A DNA stretch of 22,979 bases from CAIOSQ01 sp044359885 (GTDB lineage: Bacteria; Pseudomonadota; Alphaproteobacteria; CACIAM-22H2), in NCBI GenBank assembly GCA_044359885.1, contig JBIKLI010000025.1:1-22979 (forward strand), read 5' to 3'. Positions 1 to 8,658 of this stretch are shown here, piece by piece. Each line of letters opens with the position of its first letter. The first letter of the stretch is position 1. The translations under genes and the position numbers were made by a program. The notes under the pieces were generated by a model that was given only the letters and a program-made list of their open reading frames with translations, was not told the DNA's origin and made no database searches.

Positions 1-307
1 GCTGCGTGGCGATGGCGTCGTTGTACATCGCGTCGCGGCCGTAGAGCCCGAGCGAGAAGAACACGACCAGCGACAGCGCGGCGGCGATCGCCGACGCCGC
101 CGACGTGGCGCCGGCGCCGAAGCCGCTGAGGATCAGCGACGCGCCGACGCCATAGAAGGCCAGCAGCCAGAGGACGTCCGATAGCGCGAGCAGGGCCGCC
201 CGGCGTGCCGACGGCTTGGCGATGGCCCCGGTCACCGGCGTCCCCCGGTCCCGTCCGTCGGCGGCGGATGCCGCCTCGCTCGCGCGTATCGCCGACCCCT
301 CGTCCAT
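1..307 (-). CDS. Sugar transferase, N-terminal part (cut by left edge)
   Basis: The minus strand is open from the window edge to an ATG at 307 and encodes about 102 residues, starting MDEGSAIRASEA. Two hydrophobic stretches are visible: one around LLALSDVLWLLAFYGVGAS and one ending in VVFFSLGLYGRDAMYN. A membrane segment followed by a '(S)LGLYxRDAMY' motif is characteristic of the N-terminal region of XrtA/EpsB-type undecaprenyl-phosphate sugar transferases, which start polysaccharide repeat-unit assembly at the inner membrane. The catalytic domain would lie outside the window. ATG 307 is preferred over ATG 316 because a GAGGGAG-like ribosome site lies about 9 nt upstream of 307, too close to 316. 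The gene is divergent from the export operon starting at 473, which fits a shared polysaccharide locus. The family call rests on a short N-terminus and context and is moderate. Confidence 0.6.
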   Translation of the reverse strand, partial: MDEGSAIRASEAASAADGRDRGTPVTGAIAKPSARRAALLALSDVLWLLAFYGVGASLILSGFGAGATSAASAIAAALSLVVFFSLGLYGRDAMYNDAIATQ

Positions 308-472
308 CGCGCGCATCTCCCTCGTCGGTCCACCGCACCGATAATGCGCGATGCCGGACACGACGCGCGGCGGCCGGAGGGGTTAGTCCGCAAGGTCGCG
401 CCGCCGCGGCGGCGGTCCGCATTACCTTCCGTCATCGCCGCTCACGGCCCGTTACCCCGGGGGACCCCTTCC
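308..472. other. Divergent intergenic region of the polysaccharide locus
   Basis: This 165 bp gap separates the leftward sugar transferase from the rightward export operon, so it must carry promoters for both unless transcription enters from outside. I see no convincing -35/-10 pair. It contains GC-rich inverted repeats such as CCGCCGCGGCGG near 401-412. A GGGGGA stretch near 459-464 could be the ribosome site for the ATG at 473. Confidence 0.4.
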
Positions 473-1102
473 ATGGCGCTGCCGCTCCGATCGTTCGTCA
501 CCTGCCTCGTCTTCGGCCTCGCCGCCTGTTCCGGGCTCGGGCCGTCGCATCCCGAACTGCCCGTCGCGCACCAGCGCGCGGGAGTTCCGGCACCGTCCAG
601 CCCGGACTATCTCATCGGGCCGAACGACACGCTGTCGGTCCATGTCTGGCGCAACCCCGACCTGACGATCACCGTGCCGGTGCGCCCGGACGGCCGGATC
701 TCGGTACCGCTGATCGAGGACCTGCAGGCGGCCGGAAAGACCCCGACCGCCCTGGCGCGCGACGTCGAGGGAATGCTCGCGCGCTACGTCCAGGACCCGA
801 TCGTGACCGTCATCGTGACAGGCTTCGTGGGCCCCTTCGCGCAGCAGGTTCGCGTCGTCGGGGAGGCGGCGCGACCGCAGGCGCTCGCCTTCCGGGAGAG
901 CATGACGATGCTCGACGTGATGATCCAGGTCGGCGGCCTGACGCCGTTCGCCGCCGGGAACCGCGCGGTCCTGGTGCGCAACGGCAAGTCCGAGGGCAGC
1001 TTCCGGCTGAGGCTCGCCGACCTCGTCAAGGATGGCGACGTCAGCGCCAATGTCGACGTCATGCCGGGGGACGTCGTGATCATCCCGCAGTCCTGGTTCT
1101 GA
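473..1102 (+). CDS. Polysaccharide export outer-membrane lipoprotein (Wza/Poly_export family)
   Basis: This 209-residue protein forms or contributes to the outer-membrane channel for exopolysaccharide. The N-terminus is a lipoprotein signal (MALPLRSFVTCLVFGLAAC) with lipobox LAAC and acylated Cys19. Residues 44-118 are a Poly_export domain: DYLIGPNDTLSVHVWRNPDL, then PDGRISVPLI, then a YVQDPIVTVIV segment. Residues 124-175 resemble an SLBB domain (QVRVVGEAARP, MTMLDVMIQVGGLTPFA), and the end is MPGDVVIIPQSWF. The frame is open from 344, but the ATG at 473 gives a proper lipoprotein signal and has a purine-rich site upstream. The small size matches the XrtA-associated subfamily rather than full-length Wza. 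It is first in a rightward operon, 16 bp before the chain-length gene. Confidence 0.9.
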   Translation: MALPLRSFVTCLVFGLAACSGLGPSHPELPVAHQRAGVPAPSSPDYLIGPNDTLSVHVWRNPDLTITVPVRPDGRISVPLIEDLQAAGKTPTALARDVEGMLARYVQDPIVTVIVTGFVGPFAQQVRVVGEAARPQALAFRESMTMLDVMIQVGGLTPFAAGNRAVLVRNGKSEGSFRLRLADLVKDGDVSANVDVMPGDVVIIPQSWF

Positions 1103-1118
1103 ACCGGACGCGCGGGTC

Positions 1119-2711
1119 ATGGGAGATCTTCGCACGATCGTCCTCGGCTATCTCGACGGTCTCTGGCGCCGGCGCTGGTCGGGGCTGGCCGCCGCCTGGA
1201 TCGTCTGTTTCGCCGGCTGGACGGTGATCGCCTTCCTGCCGAACCGCTACCAGGCCGAGGCGCGGATCTACGTCGACACGGACACGCTTCTCGCCCCGCT
1301 TCTGCAGGGCATCGCGGTGCGGTCCAACGTCGATCAGCAGGTCCAGATCATGCAGCGGACGCTGCTCAGCCGTCCGAACCTGCAGCAGGTCGTGCGCATG
1401 ACCGACCTCGATCTGCAGGCGCAGACGGCGAACCAGCGCGAGGCCATCGTCGACCGGCTGCAGCAGAACACGACGATGCGGCCCGATGCCGCGCGCAATC
1501 TCTTTCGCCTGACCTTCGACGACGCCGATCCGCGGACGGCGCAGCGCGTCGTCCAGTCGCTGCTGACGATCTTCGTCGAGAGCCAGCTGGGCTCCAAGCG
1601 CCGCGACATGGTCCAGGCGCAGGGCTTCATCGACCAGCAGATCAAGGAGTACGAGACGGCGCTGCAGGCGTCCGAGCAGCGCCTCGCCGACTTCCGACAG
1701 CGCAACATGGACGTCGTCGAGGGCGGCAGCACCTTCAGCCAGCGCATCGCCAGCGCGACGGCCGAGCGCGCGCGGGTGAGCCTCGATCTCGCCGAGGTGC
1801 GGATCCGAGCCGACAACATACGCGCCCAGCTCGACGCCACGCCCGAGACCCGGAACCTGCGCGGCGTCGCGGCCGGTGGCGGAAACCCCGAGGTCGCGCA
1901 GGTCCAGCGCCAGCTGCAGGAGGCGCGACGCCAGCTCGACGGCATGCTGCTGCGCTACACGGAGCAGCATCCCGACGTCCTCGCCGCGCGCCGCCTGGTC
2001 GCGACGCTCCAGGCCCAGGCGCGCGACGGCGGCGGCGACGCCGCCCAGCGCCAGACGCTGACCCAGATCCCCAACCTCGTCCACGAGCAGCTGCGGCTGC
2101 GCCTGGTCGAGGACGAGTCGCGCCAGTCCGCTCTGCAGCGCCGGCTGGAGCAGACCGATGCCGAGATCGGGAAGCTGCGCGGCATGGCGCAGCGCGCGCT
2201 CGACATCGAGGCGCAGTTCGCCAACCTCAACCGCGACTACGCCGTGCTCAAGGGCAACCATGAACAGCTTCTCGCCCGCCGGGAGCAGGCGCGGCTGGCT
2301 CAGGCCGCCGAGGAACGCACCGACACGGTCCAGTTCCGGATCATCGACCCGCCGCGCCTGCCGGTCGAACCAAGCGCGCCAAATCGTCTCGCGTTGTTCT
2401 CCGGCGTCCTGGCGGCCGGTCTTGCCGCCGGCGCCGGAGCGGCGCTTGCACGCGCGCGCTTCGAGGACAGTTTCGCGGACGTCGAACGTCTGCGCGGCAG
2501 CTTCGCGCTGCCCGTGGTCGGCATCGTCTCGCGGCTGGAGACGCCGCGGCTTCGGCGCCGGAAGGTCGCCGCCGCCGCCGCCTTCGCGCTGACATTGGCG
2601 CTTCTCGTCGGCGCCTATGCCGGTCTGATGCTGATCAGCCCGCGGCTTCCGGCGTCGCTCGAGGCGCTGCAGCTGGACCGCTTCACCAGGATCCTCGCCG
2701 AGGCAAGATGA
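1119..2711 (+). CDS. Polysaccharide chain-length determinant (Wzz/GNVR family, XrtA type)
   Basis: This 530-residue inner-membrane co-polymerase regulates chain length and couples polymerisation to export. There is a transmembrane segment at about residues 22-40 (Wzz domain, then FLPNRYQAEARIYVDTDTLL), typical of this family. A long periplasmic coiled-coil region follows (about 160-400, Gln/Arg/Glu-rich). The GNVR-type motif FRIIDPPRLPVEPSAPNR lies near 406-423 and leads into a second hydrophobic segment (424-447). A third hydrophobic segment lies near 484-507. The extra C-terminal membrane segment and lack of a fused kinase match the XrtA-associated subfamily, whose kinase is a separate protein; that kinase gene follows here with a 4-bp ATGA overlap. 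No strong ribosome site precedes ATG 1119, so translation may depend on the upstream gene. Confidence 0.9.
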   Translation: MGDLRTIVLGYLDGLWRRRWSGLAAAWIVCFAGWTVIAFLPNRYQAEARIYVDTDTLLAPLLQGIAVRSNVDQQVQIMQRTLLSRPNLQQVVRMTDLDLQAQTANQREAIVDRLQQNTTMRPDAARNLFRLTFDDADPRTAQRVVQSLLTIFVESQLGSKRRDMVQAQGFIDQQIKEYETALQASEQRLADFRQRNMDVVEGGSTFSQRIASATAERARVSLDLAEVRIRADNIRAQLDATPETRNLRGVAAGGGNPEVAQVQRQLQEARRQLDGMLLRYTEQHPDVLAARRLVATLQAQARDGGGDAAQRQTLTQIPNLVHEQLRLRLVEDESRQSALQRRLEQTDAEIGKLRGMAQRALDIEAQFANLNRDYAVLKGNHEQLLARREQARLAQAAEERTDTVQFRIIDPPRLPVEPSAPNRLALFSGVLAAGLAAGAGAALARARFEDSFADVERLRGSFALPVVGIVSRLETPRLRRRKVAAAAAFALTLALLVGAYAGLMLISPRLPASLEALQLDRFTRILAEAR

Positions 2712-3706
2712 CAAAGCCCCCCTCCGACACCCCGCCGCCGCCGGCCAGCCGGGCCGACGGCCTTGCGAGCCGCGCGGGCGAACGGCTGCGCGCCGCCGAA
2801 GGCGGCAGCATGATCGAGCGGGCCGCCGAGCGCCTGCGCCGCGCGGCCGACACCGGCCTGTCGGCCGCCACCCCGTCGCCTGGCGCCATCGCAGGCGAGC
2901 CTCCCATGCCGCGCCCGCGCTTTCCTCCCGGGCGTTCGGCGCGCCAGCCGATCGACTTCGCCCGCCTCGACCGCGACGGCATGATCACGCCGGAGTCCGG
3001 CTACAGCGCGCTCGCCGAACAATTCCGGATCCTGAAGCGGCCACTGCTGCTCGACGCATTCCGGCGGGCGCCGGCACGACCGGGAAATGCCAATGTCCTG
3101 ATGGTCACCAGCGCGCGGCCCGGGGAGGGCAAGACCTTCGTCGCCTGCAACCTCGCGCTCTCGATCGCCCAGGAGCACGATTTCAGCGTATTGCTGGTCG
3201 ACGCCGACGTCCGTCACCCCTCGGTCGCGAACGTGCTGGGCATCGTCGCCGGACGCGGACTGACGGACATCCTGGCGGATCCGGCGGCCGATCCCGGGGA
3301 CGCGATGATCCGCGCCGCCAATCTGCCCAATCTGGCGATCGTTCCAGCCGGCCGCATCGGCACCGGTGCGCCCGAGCTCTTCGCCTCGCAGCGAATGGCC
3401 CGCCTGCTCGACGAGTTCGCGGGCCGCTACCCCGACCGCATCACGATCATCGACACGCCGCCGGTCCTTGCCTCGTCCGAACCCAGCGTCATCTCGCTGC
3501 ATGCCGGGCAGGCCCTGATGGTCGTCGAGGCCGACCGGACCAGCGCCCGCGCCGTTCAGAGCGCCCTGGCGCTGCTTCGCCAATGCCCCTCCATCAGCCT
3601 CGTGCTCAACAAGGCGCGCGGTTCGCTCGGCGCGGAGGAATTCGGCCAGTACGGCTACGCCTATGCCGACCGCCGCGACGCCGCGGCGACCACCGGTGCC
3701 GAATGA
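2708..3706 (+). CDS. Tyrosine autokinase of the CpsD/Wzc-C type (XrtA-associated)
   Basis: This 332-residue bacterial tyrosine kinase is the cytoplasmic partner of the preceding chain-length protein; its phosphorylation state controls polymer assembly in known systems. Visible motifs are Walker A SARPGEGKT (135-143), Walker A' VLLVDADVRHP (161-171, Asp165 and Asp167) and Walker B ITIIDTPP (245-252). The C-terminus carries three alternating tyrosines in QYGYAYADRR (Tyr315, 317, 319), a short version of the usual autophosphorylated tyrosine cluster. Residues 1-85 are a Pro/Ala/Arg-rich extension with no recognisable domain. The start overlaps the stop of the chain-length gene (ATGA), implying translational coupling and matched amounts. 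Confidence 0.9.
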   Translation: MTKPPSDTPPPPASRADGLASRAGERLRAAEGGSMIERAAERLRRAADTGLSAATPSPGAIAGEPPMPRPRFPPGRSARQPIDFARLDRDGMITPESGYSALAEQFRILKRPLLLDAFRRAPARPGNANVLMVTSARPGEGKTFVACNLALSIAQEHDFSVLLVDADVRHPSVANVLGIVAGRGLTDILADPAADPGDAMIRAANLPNLAIVPAGRIGTGAPELFASQRMARLLDEFAGRYPDRITIIDTPPVLASSEPSVISLHAGQALMVVEADRTSARAVQSALALLRQCPSISLVLNKARGSLGAEEFGQYGYAYADRRDAAATTGAE

Positions 3707-3722
3707 CCCCGGAGCCGCGCGC

Positions 3723-5288
3723 ATGACGATCACGTTCCGCCGTCGCCGAGCGCATCGGCTGCTCGCCGCGCTTGCGACGAGCCTGCCGGCGATGGCCGCC
3801 ACGGCCGGCGATTGGACGATCAGGCCGCGCATCGAGGCGCGCGAAGCGTTCACGGACAATGCTCGCCTGTCGCCGACCGACCGGCGCGCCGACTTCGTCA
3901 CCCGGGTCGCCCCCGGCGTCGCGATCGGTGCCCAGGGCGGGCGGATCGTCCTCGATCTCGACTACGCGCTCGGCTACGACGCCTATGCGCGCGAGAGCGA
4001 TCTCGACGGGATCCGGCACGACCTGCGCGGTACCGGCCGCCTAGAACTGCTCGACGACAATCTCTTCGTCGATGTCGGTGCCTATGCGGGACAGACGCCT
4101 GTCCTGGCCCGCGGCCGCGCCTCGGCGATCGACCGGTCGCTCGGCGGCGGAACGTCGCAGCTCTTCTCCTACAGCGTGTCGCCCTATTGGCGGTCGCGCC
4201 TCGGCGACTGGGCGGACGGCGAGCTTCGCTACAGGTTCAGCCAGGTGGCGACACGGCGGGACCGGGGCGCTCTCGACACCGGCCCCGCCGCACCGCTGCT
4301 GTCGGACTCCGACATCCATCAGGCTTCGGCATCGCTGGTGGGCGGCGAGAATTTCGACCGTCTGCGCTGGCGTCTCGCCGCCGACCATGCCGAGACGGTG
4401 GTCGACGACGGCGGCGCGCCCACCTTGGGCGGATCCGCGACGACGCTGCGCCGGCAGAGCGCCAGCGTCCGGCCGAGCTACGTGGTCACGCGCTGGATGT
4501 CGCTGCTCGGGACGCTCGGCTACGACCGGATCGAGTCCGGAGGCTTCCGGCGCGACCTGGACGGCGTCTTCTGGAACGGCGGGTTCCGGCTGACACCGAC
4601 GCCGCGAACCAGCTTCGAGATCGCCTATGGCGCGCGCTACGGCGGTCCCAGCTGGTCCTCGTCGCTGGCTGCCGCGACCGAAACCGGAACGACCCTGACC
4701 TTCGCCTATCGCGAGACGGTCGAGAACCAGGCGCTGCAGGCCGCCGACGGCTTCGCCTTTCTCGGCCGAGACCCCGCGGGGGGACTGATCGACACCCGGA
4801 CGGGACTGCCCTTCGTCGGCCGCGACCCCTTCTTCGACCAGGGCGACACGACGTTCCGCTCGCGCGTCTTCTCGCTGTCGCTGCGCGTGCCGCGGCCGCG
4901 GGACACGCTGGTGGCCTCGGCGCAGCATGCGATCCGCGACACGCGCTTCGGCGGCATCGTCGACACGCCGGGCCGCAGCGAGACGACCAACGCGATCGCG
5001 CTGGGCTGGGAACGCCGTCTGAGCGAGGTGATCGCCGCCAGCGCCGCGCTCTCCTACTCCGAAACCCGCACGGATCCCGGCGGCGGCGGGGGGATCACGC
5101 GCAGCGGCGACAGTTCCACGGTCGCCTTCCGCCTCGGGCTCGACCAGGATCTTTCGCCGACGCTGCGGGGCGGAATCGGCGTTGCGCATCTGCGCCGCGA
5201 CGTCTCGGGTCCGCGATTTTCGCCCGCCGAATTCTCGGGCGCCTATTCCGAGAACGTCGTCTTCCTGACCCTGCGCAAGTCCTTCTAG
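3723..5288 (+). CDS. Outer-membrane beta-barrel protein of exosortase-A loci (TIGR03016-like)
   Basis: This 521-residue exported protein has an Arg-rich N-terminus, a hydrophobic core and a probable signal peptidase I site near Ala28 (MAATA/GDW). The mature start WTIRPRIEAREAFTDNARLS carries the 'E-x-(F/Y)-T-D-N-x-x-L' signature of the PEP-CTERM-associated outer-membrane family. The rest alternates short amphipathic strands (for example DNLFVDVGAYAG, TSFEIAYGARYGG, VVFLTLRKSF). It ends in Phe, as expected for a substrate of the barrel-assembly machinery. Its precise role is not known; the locus suggests polysaccharide secretion. The frame extends upstream to 3663, inside the kinase gene, but ATG 3723 has a GGAG site about 10 nt upstream and gives a clean signal peptide. 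Confidence 0.85.
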   Translation: MTITFRRRRAHRLLAALATSLPAMAATAGDWTIRPRIEAREAFTDNARLSPTDRRADFVTRVAPGVAIGAQGGRIVLDLDYALGYDAYARESDLDGIRHDLRGTGRLELLDDNLFVDVGAYAGQTPVLARGRASAIDRSLGGGTSQLFSYSVSPYWRSRLGDWADGELRYRFSQVATRRDRGALDTGPAAPLLSDSDIHQASASLVGGENFDRLRWRLAADHAETVVDDGGAPTLGGSATTLRRQSASVRPSYVVTRWMSLLGTLGYDRIESGGFRRDLDGVFWNGGFRLTPTPRTSFEIAYGARYGGPSWSSSLAAATETGTTLTFAYRETVENQALQAADGFAFLGRDPAGGLIDTRTGLPFVGRDPFFDQGDTTFRSRVFSLSLRVPRPRDTLVASAQHAIRDTRFGGIVDTPGRSETTNAIALGWERRLSEVIAASAALSYSETRTDPGGGGGITRSGDSSTVAFRLGLDQDLSPTLRGGIGVAHLRRDVSGPRFSPAEFSGAYSENVVFLTLRKSF

Positions 5289-5311
5289 CGGCGACGCCGG
5301 AGCGGAGGCCC

Positions 5312-6427
5312 ATGTACGAGACCTTCTACGGACTCACCACCCCGCCCTTCCAGCTGTCGCCCGACCACCGGTTCTTCTTCGAGAGCTCGGTGCATCGCAC
5401 GGCGCTGGCGCACCTCACCTATGGTCTTGCCCAGGGCGAAGGCTTCATCATCGTCACCGGCGAGGTCGGCGCCGGAAAGACGACCCTGGTCGGACATCTC
5501 TTCGCGACGCTGGACAAGCAGCGATACGTCGCCGCGCGCGTGGTCTCGACCCAGCTCGGAGGCGACGACATGCTGCGGATGGTCGCGGCCGCCTTCGGCC
5601 TGCCGATCGCGGACGCCAGCAAGGCGACGCTGCTGCGCCAGGTCGAATCCTTCCTGCTGGCGAACCAGGCCATGGGCAAGCGCTGCCTGCTGGTGGTCGA
5701 CGAGGCCCAGAACCTGTCGATCGCCGCGCTCGAGGAATTGCGGATGCTGTCGAACTTCCAGTCGGGCGCGCAGGCGCCGCTGCAGAGCTTCCTGCTGGGA
5801 CAGCCGCAGTTCCGCGCCACGCTGGCGTCGCCCGATCTGGACCAGCTGCGCCAGCGCGTGATCGCGTCCTACCATCTCGGTCCGCTCGCGCCCGGCGAGA
5901 TCCGCGCCTATGTCGAACATCGCCTGAAGGCATCCGGCTGGTCGGGCGACCCGGCGCTGGCACCCGACCTTTTCGCCGCGCTGCATCGCGCCACCGCGGG
6001 TATCCCGCGGCGGATCAACACGCTGTGCTCGCGTCTCTTCCTGCTCGGTTATCTCGAGGAGCTTCACCGGCTCGACGCCGGACATGTCGCGCGCGTCGCC
6101 GACGAGCTGCGTGCCGAACTCGAATACGCCCCCTCCGCGCCGTATTCGGTCGCCGACGACGAGGTCGCCGCCGGACCGCCGGATCCGCCGCCGCCCATGC
6201 AGGAGGCCACGGCCGGAGCCGCGCCGGCCCTGCTTGCGCCGTCGGCCGAGCGCGACGCGCCGCGGGACACGGACCTCGAGCAGCGGATCGCCGCCCTGGA
6301 GACCGAATTCGAGGCGCAGCGCGTCGCGCTGGACCGGCAGGCCCGCTGGATGCGGCAGGCGATCGGCGCCGCCCACGCGCTGATCGACCTCGAGACCGAC
6401 TGGCCGCAGGGCGCGCCGAGGTCGTAG
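5312..6427 (+). CDS. ExeA-like AAA+ ATPase of the exosortase-A locus (TIGR03015-like)
   Basis: This 371-residue ATPase begins MYETFYGLTTPPFQLSPDHR, the hallmark of ExeA/GspA-type ATPases. Walker A is GEVGAGKTT (50-58), Walker B is CLLVVDEAQNL (125-135), and a sensor-like LLGQPQFRATL segment lies near 161-171. The GIPRRINTLCSRLFL stretch (230-244) matches the C-terminal helical part of the family. Residues 270-320 are a Pro/Ala-rich linker, and 321-352 form a likely coiled coil (DLEQRIAALETEFEAQRVAL). Members are regularly encoded beside XrtA polysaccharide genes; their exact role is not established. The frame is open far upstream, but the real start is ATG 5312, preceded by GCGGAGG and 23 bp after the barrel gene. 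Confidence 0.9.
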   Translation: MYETFYGLTTPPFQLSPDHRFFFESSVHRTALAHLTYGLAQGEGFIIVTGEVGAGKTTLVGHLFATLDKQRYVAARVVSTQLGGDDMLRMVAAAFGLPIADASKATLLRQVESFLLANQAMGKRCLLVVDEAQNLSIAALEELRMLSNFQSGAQAPLQSFLLGQPQFRATLASPDLDQLRQRVIASYHLGPLAPGEIRAYVEHRLKASGWSGDPALAPDLFAALHRATAGIPRRINTLCSRLFLLGYLEELHRLDAGHVARVADELRAELEYAPSAPYSVADDEVAAGPPDPPPPMQEATAGAAPALLAPSAERDAPRDTDLEQRIAALETEFEAQRVALDRQARWMRQAIGAAHALIDLETDWPQGAPRS

Positions 6428-6476
6428 GCCCTTCGCGTCGCGACGGATCGAGGGTCTCCGGCATTAGCCTTCGGCG

Positions 6477-7562
6477 ATGGACGGGCCCGACGACGCCGCG
6501 ACCTATGATCGCCTCGATGCGCTGCCGGACGCCGCGCGCCGCCGGCTTTCCGGCGACGACGCACGCAGCGCCTTCCATCTGGCGGACTGGTTCGCGGTGC
6601 TGGCGGAGAGCTGCGCGACGGCGCAGCATCGGCCCTTCATCCTGGCAACCGCCGATGCGGGGCTCGTCGCGCCGCTGGTCCGCCGCCTCGACCGGTCCGG
6701 TCGCCATCTCGAATCCTGGACGAACTTCTACAGCTGCGACTTCACGCCGCTGCGTGGCGCCCTGCCCGACCCGGACCAGGCGCGACGCTTGGCGGCGGCG
6801 CTGGCCCGGCAACGGCCAAGGATCGACACGCTGCATCTTCGCGACATGCGTGCCGACACGGTCGACGCGGCGGCGCTGGGCGCCGCCCTGCGCGCAGCCG
6901 GCTGGTGGACGCAGCTCTACGAGCACAACGTCAACCGTTACGAGAGCGTGGCCGGGATCGGCTACGATGACTTCATGGCCACGCGCGACGGCGGCCTGCG
7001 TGCGACGATCCGGCGCAAGGCCCGGCGCTTTGCGGCGCTGCCCGGCGCCGACCTGCAGCTCGCCACGCAGGGGACGGCCCTCGAGACGGCGCTCGCGGCC
7101 TATCTGACGCTGCACGCGCGCAGCTGGAAGCCGCCCGAGCCGTTTCCAGGGTTCGTGCGCGCCTTCGTCCATGGCCTCGCGCGGCGCGGCCTGGTGCGTA
7201 TCGGCGTCGCGACGGCGCGGGGCCGGCCGGTCGCCGCCCAGATCTGGATCGTATGGCAGCGACGCGCGACGATCGCGAAGCTCGCCCACGACGAGGCCGA
7301 GCGGGATCTGTCGCCGGGAAGCGTGCTGACGGCCTGGATGATCCGCGAGGCGCTCGACGCCGGCACGCTCGACGAGATCGATTTCGGGCGCGGGGACGAC
7401 CCCTACAAGCGGCTCTGGCTACCCCGCCGCCGGCCGATGATGGCGCTTCTGGCCGGCAACGCGCGTACGCCGCGTGGAGCAGGCGCGGCGCTCCGGCATC
7501 TGGGACCGCAAGCCGTCAGGCGCGCGGCGCAGGGTCTTCATGCTCTGTTCGCCTTGCGTTGA
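6477..7562 (+). CDS. FemAB/CelD-type acyltransferase (GNAT superfamily), XrtA-associated
   Basis: This 361-residue protein has the BioF2-like acetyltransferase fold. The diagnostic block is IDFGRGDDPYKRLWLPRRR (301-319); the family has D-F-x-x-G-x-x-x-Y-K at this point. A preceding segment, ATIRRKARRF followed by YLTLHARSW, also matches. Such proteins in XrtA loci are thought to modify the polysaccharide or its lipid-linked precursor, but substrates are unknown. It lies 49 bp after the ATPase gene on the same strand and is the last gene of the first rightward block. Its last 47 bp overlap the 3' end of the convergent gene 7516-8658, a member of the same superfamily. ATG 6477 has only a weak ribosome site, so the start is probable rather than certain. 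Confidence 0.8.
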   Translation: MDGPDDAATYDRLDALPDAARRRLSGDDARSAFHLADWFAVLAESCATAQHRPFILATADAGLVAPLVRRLDRSGRHLESWTNFYSCDFTPLRGALPDPDQARRLAAALARQRPRIDTLHLRDMRADTVDAAALGAALRAAGWWTQLYEHNVNRYESVAGIGYDDFMATRDGGLRATIRRKARRFAALPGADLQLATQGTALETALAAYLTLHARSWKPPEPFPGFVRAFVHGLARRGLVRIGVATARGRPVAAQIWIVWQRRATIAKLAHDEAERDLSPGSVLTAWMIREALDAGTLDEIDFGRGDDPYKRLWLPRRRPMMALLAGNARTPRGAGAALRHLGPQAVRRAAQGLHALFALR

Positions 7563-8658
7563 CGGTCGCGGCGCGCCAGCGCGCCAGAACCCGGCGCCCC
7601 GCGGCGCGCCAGGCCGACAGCGCGCCGGGGAAGACCGAAAGCCAGACCAGCGGCGCGGATTCGGCGGCAAGGCTGCGCTTGTAGCGGGCCTCGCCGGCAA
7701 GCAGGTCGTAGGTCGACCGCCCCTCGGCGGCATGACGCTCGATCGCCAGCGCGTGGCAGACCAGCCCGGGCTTGAGGCGATTGTCGCGCTCGCGCACGAA
7801 GCCGGACACGTAGCTCGCGACCCTGTCGCCGGCGACGAGGTTGAGCAGGATGCCGATCGTCGCCTCGCCGGCGCTCACCTGCAGCAATTCCACCTCGCCC
7901 GACTCCACGCCACCGTCGACCAGCGCCGCCGCGTGGGCATCGAAGACGGGCGAGGCGAAGGCACCCGGCCGGCCGACCGCCTGCCAGCGCGCCTGATGCA
8001 GCGTCCGCAGCCTGGCGGCGACCGCGCGACGCGCCGGCGCTTGCCCGACGCGCTCGAGCCGCAGCGGTCCTCTTCGGACGTAGAGCGCGAGGGCACGGCG
8101 GATCTGGCGACGCGTCGTGGTCTCCAAGGTCGCCGCCAGGTCCGCGCCGGCGGCACGCAGCGCGGCCAGATCGACCGCGAAGGTCGGCTGCTCGGCGCGA
8201 CGCGCGACGGTCAGCCCGGCCGCCGCGAACCCGTCCGCCCAGGCCCGCGGCACGCCGCCCAGTCGCAGTTCGTCCCAGCCTTCCAGCGGGCCTGCCCGCC
8301 GTGCCTCGACCAGGAAGCGCGCAAGACCGGCGACCGCCTCGCCGTCGTCAGCCCATCCCGCGAGGCCGTTATGTTCGATGAAAGGGGCATCGAGACCCGG
8401 ATCGCCGCATTCGTTGAGCGCGAAGACGCGCCGCCTGCCGGTACCTGGCGCGCGGCACAGGAAGCCGAGGGCCTCGCCGTCGCCGGACCGCGGGCCACTC
8501 AGCAGCGCCGGCCGCGCGCCGGTCGCCGCAAGCCAGGCGGAGATCCAGGTCCAGGACAGGAACGGCGACGGACGCGGCGACGCTCTCCAGGCGGCGCGCC
8601 AGCGGTCGGCCAGCCCGGCCGGATCGCGGCCGTCTTCGACGACGAATTCGCTGCCCAT
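7516..8658 (-). CDS. Second FemAB/CelD-type acyltransferase (GNAT superfamily)
   Basis: This 380-residue protein has the N-terminal PFLSWTWISAWLAA motif (32-45) common to CelD/BioF2-type acyltransferases. It also has the segment TTTRRQIRRALALY (180-193) and the diagnostic block DLLAGEARYKRSLA (318-331), equivalent to D-F-x-x-G-x-x-x-Y-K in the neighbouring enzyme. It is distantly related to the protein at 6477-7562, which it faces tail to tail with a 47 bp overlap. A role in acylating a polysaccharide unit or precursor is inferred from context. It starts at ATG 8658, with GGGAG just upstream, and is divergent from wecB across a 149 bp gap, so it is the only leftward gene in this part of the locus. 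Confidence 0.8.
   Translation of the reverse strand: MGSEFVVEDGRDPAGLADRWRAAWRASPRPSPFLSWTWISAWLAATGARPALLSGPRSGDGEALGFLCRAPGTGRRRVFALNECGDPGLDAPFIEHNGLAGWADDGEAVAGLARFLVEARRAGPLEGWDELRLGGVPRAWADGFAAAGLTVARRAEQPTFAVDLAALRAAGADLAATLETTTRRQIRRALALYVRRGPLRLERVGQAPARRAVAARLRTLHQARWQAVGRPGAFASPVFDAHAAALVDGGVESGEVELLQVSAGEATIGILLNLVAGDRVASYVSGFVRERDNRLKPGLVCHALAIERHAAEGRSTYDLLAGEARYKRSLAAESAPLVWLSVFPGALSAWRAAGRRVLARWRAATVNARRTEHEDPAPRA

Noticed and set aside
401..412. GC-rich palindrome CCGCCGCGGCGG in the divergent gap as an operator
   Set aside because: Short GC-only palindromes are common by chance at this base composition, and no second copy was found before another gene.
1080..2714. A 544-codon antisense frame across the chain-length gene
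   Set aside because: The plus-strand product has a recognisable Wzz/GNVR architecture and good spacing with its neighbours; the antisense product has none.
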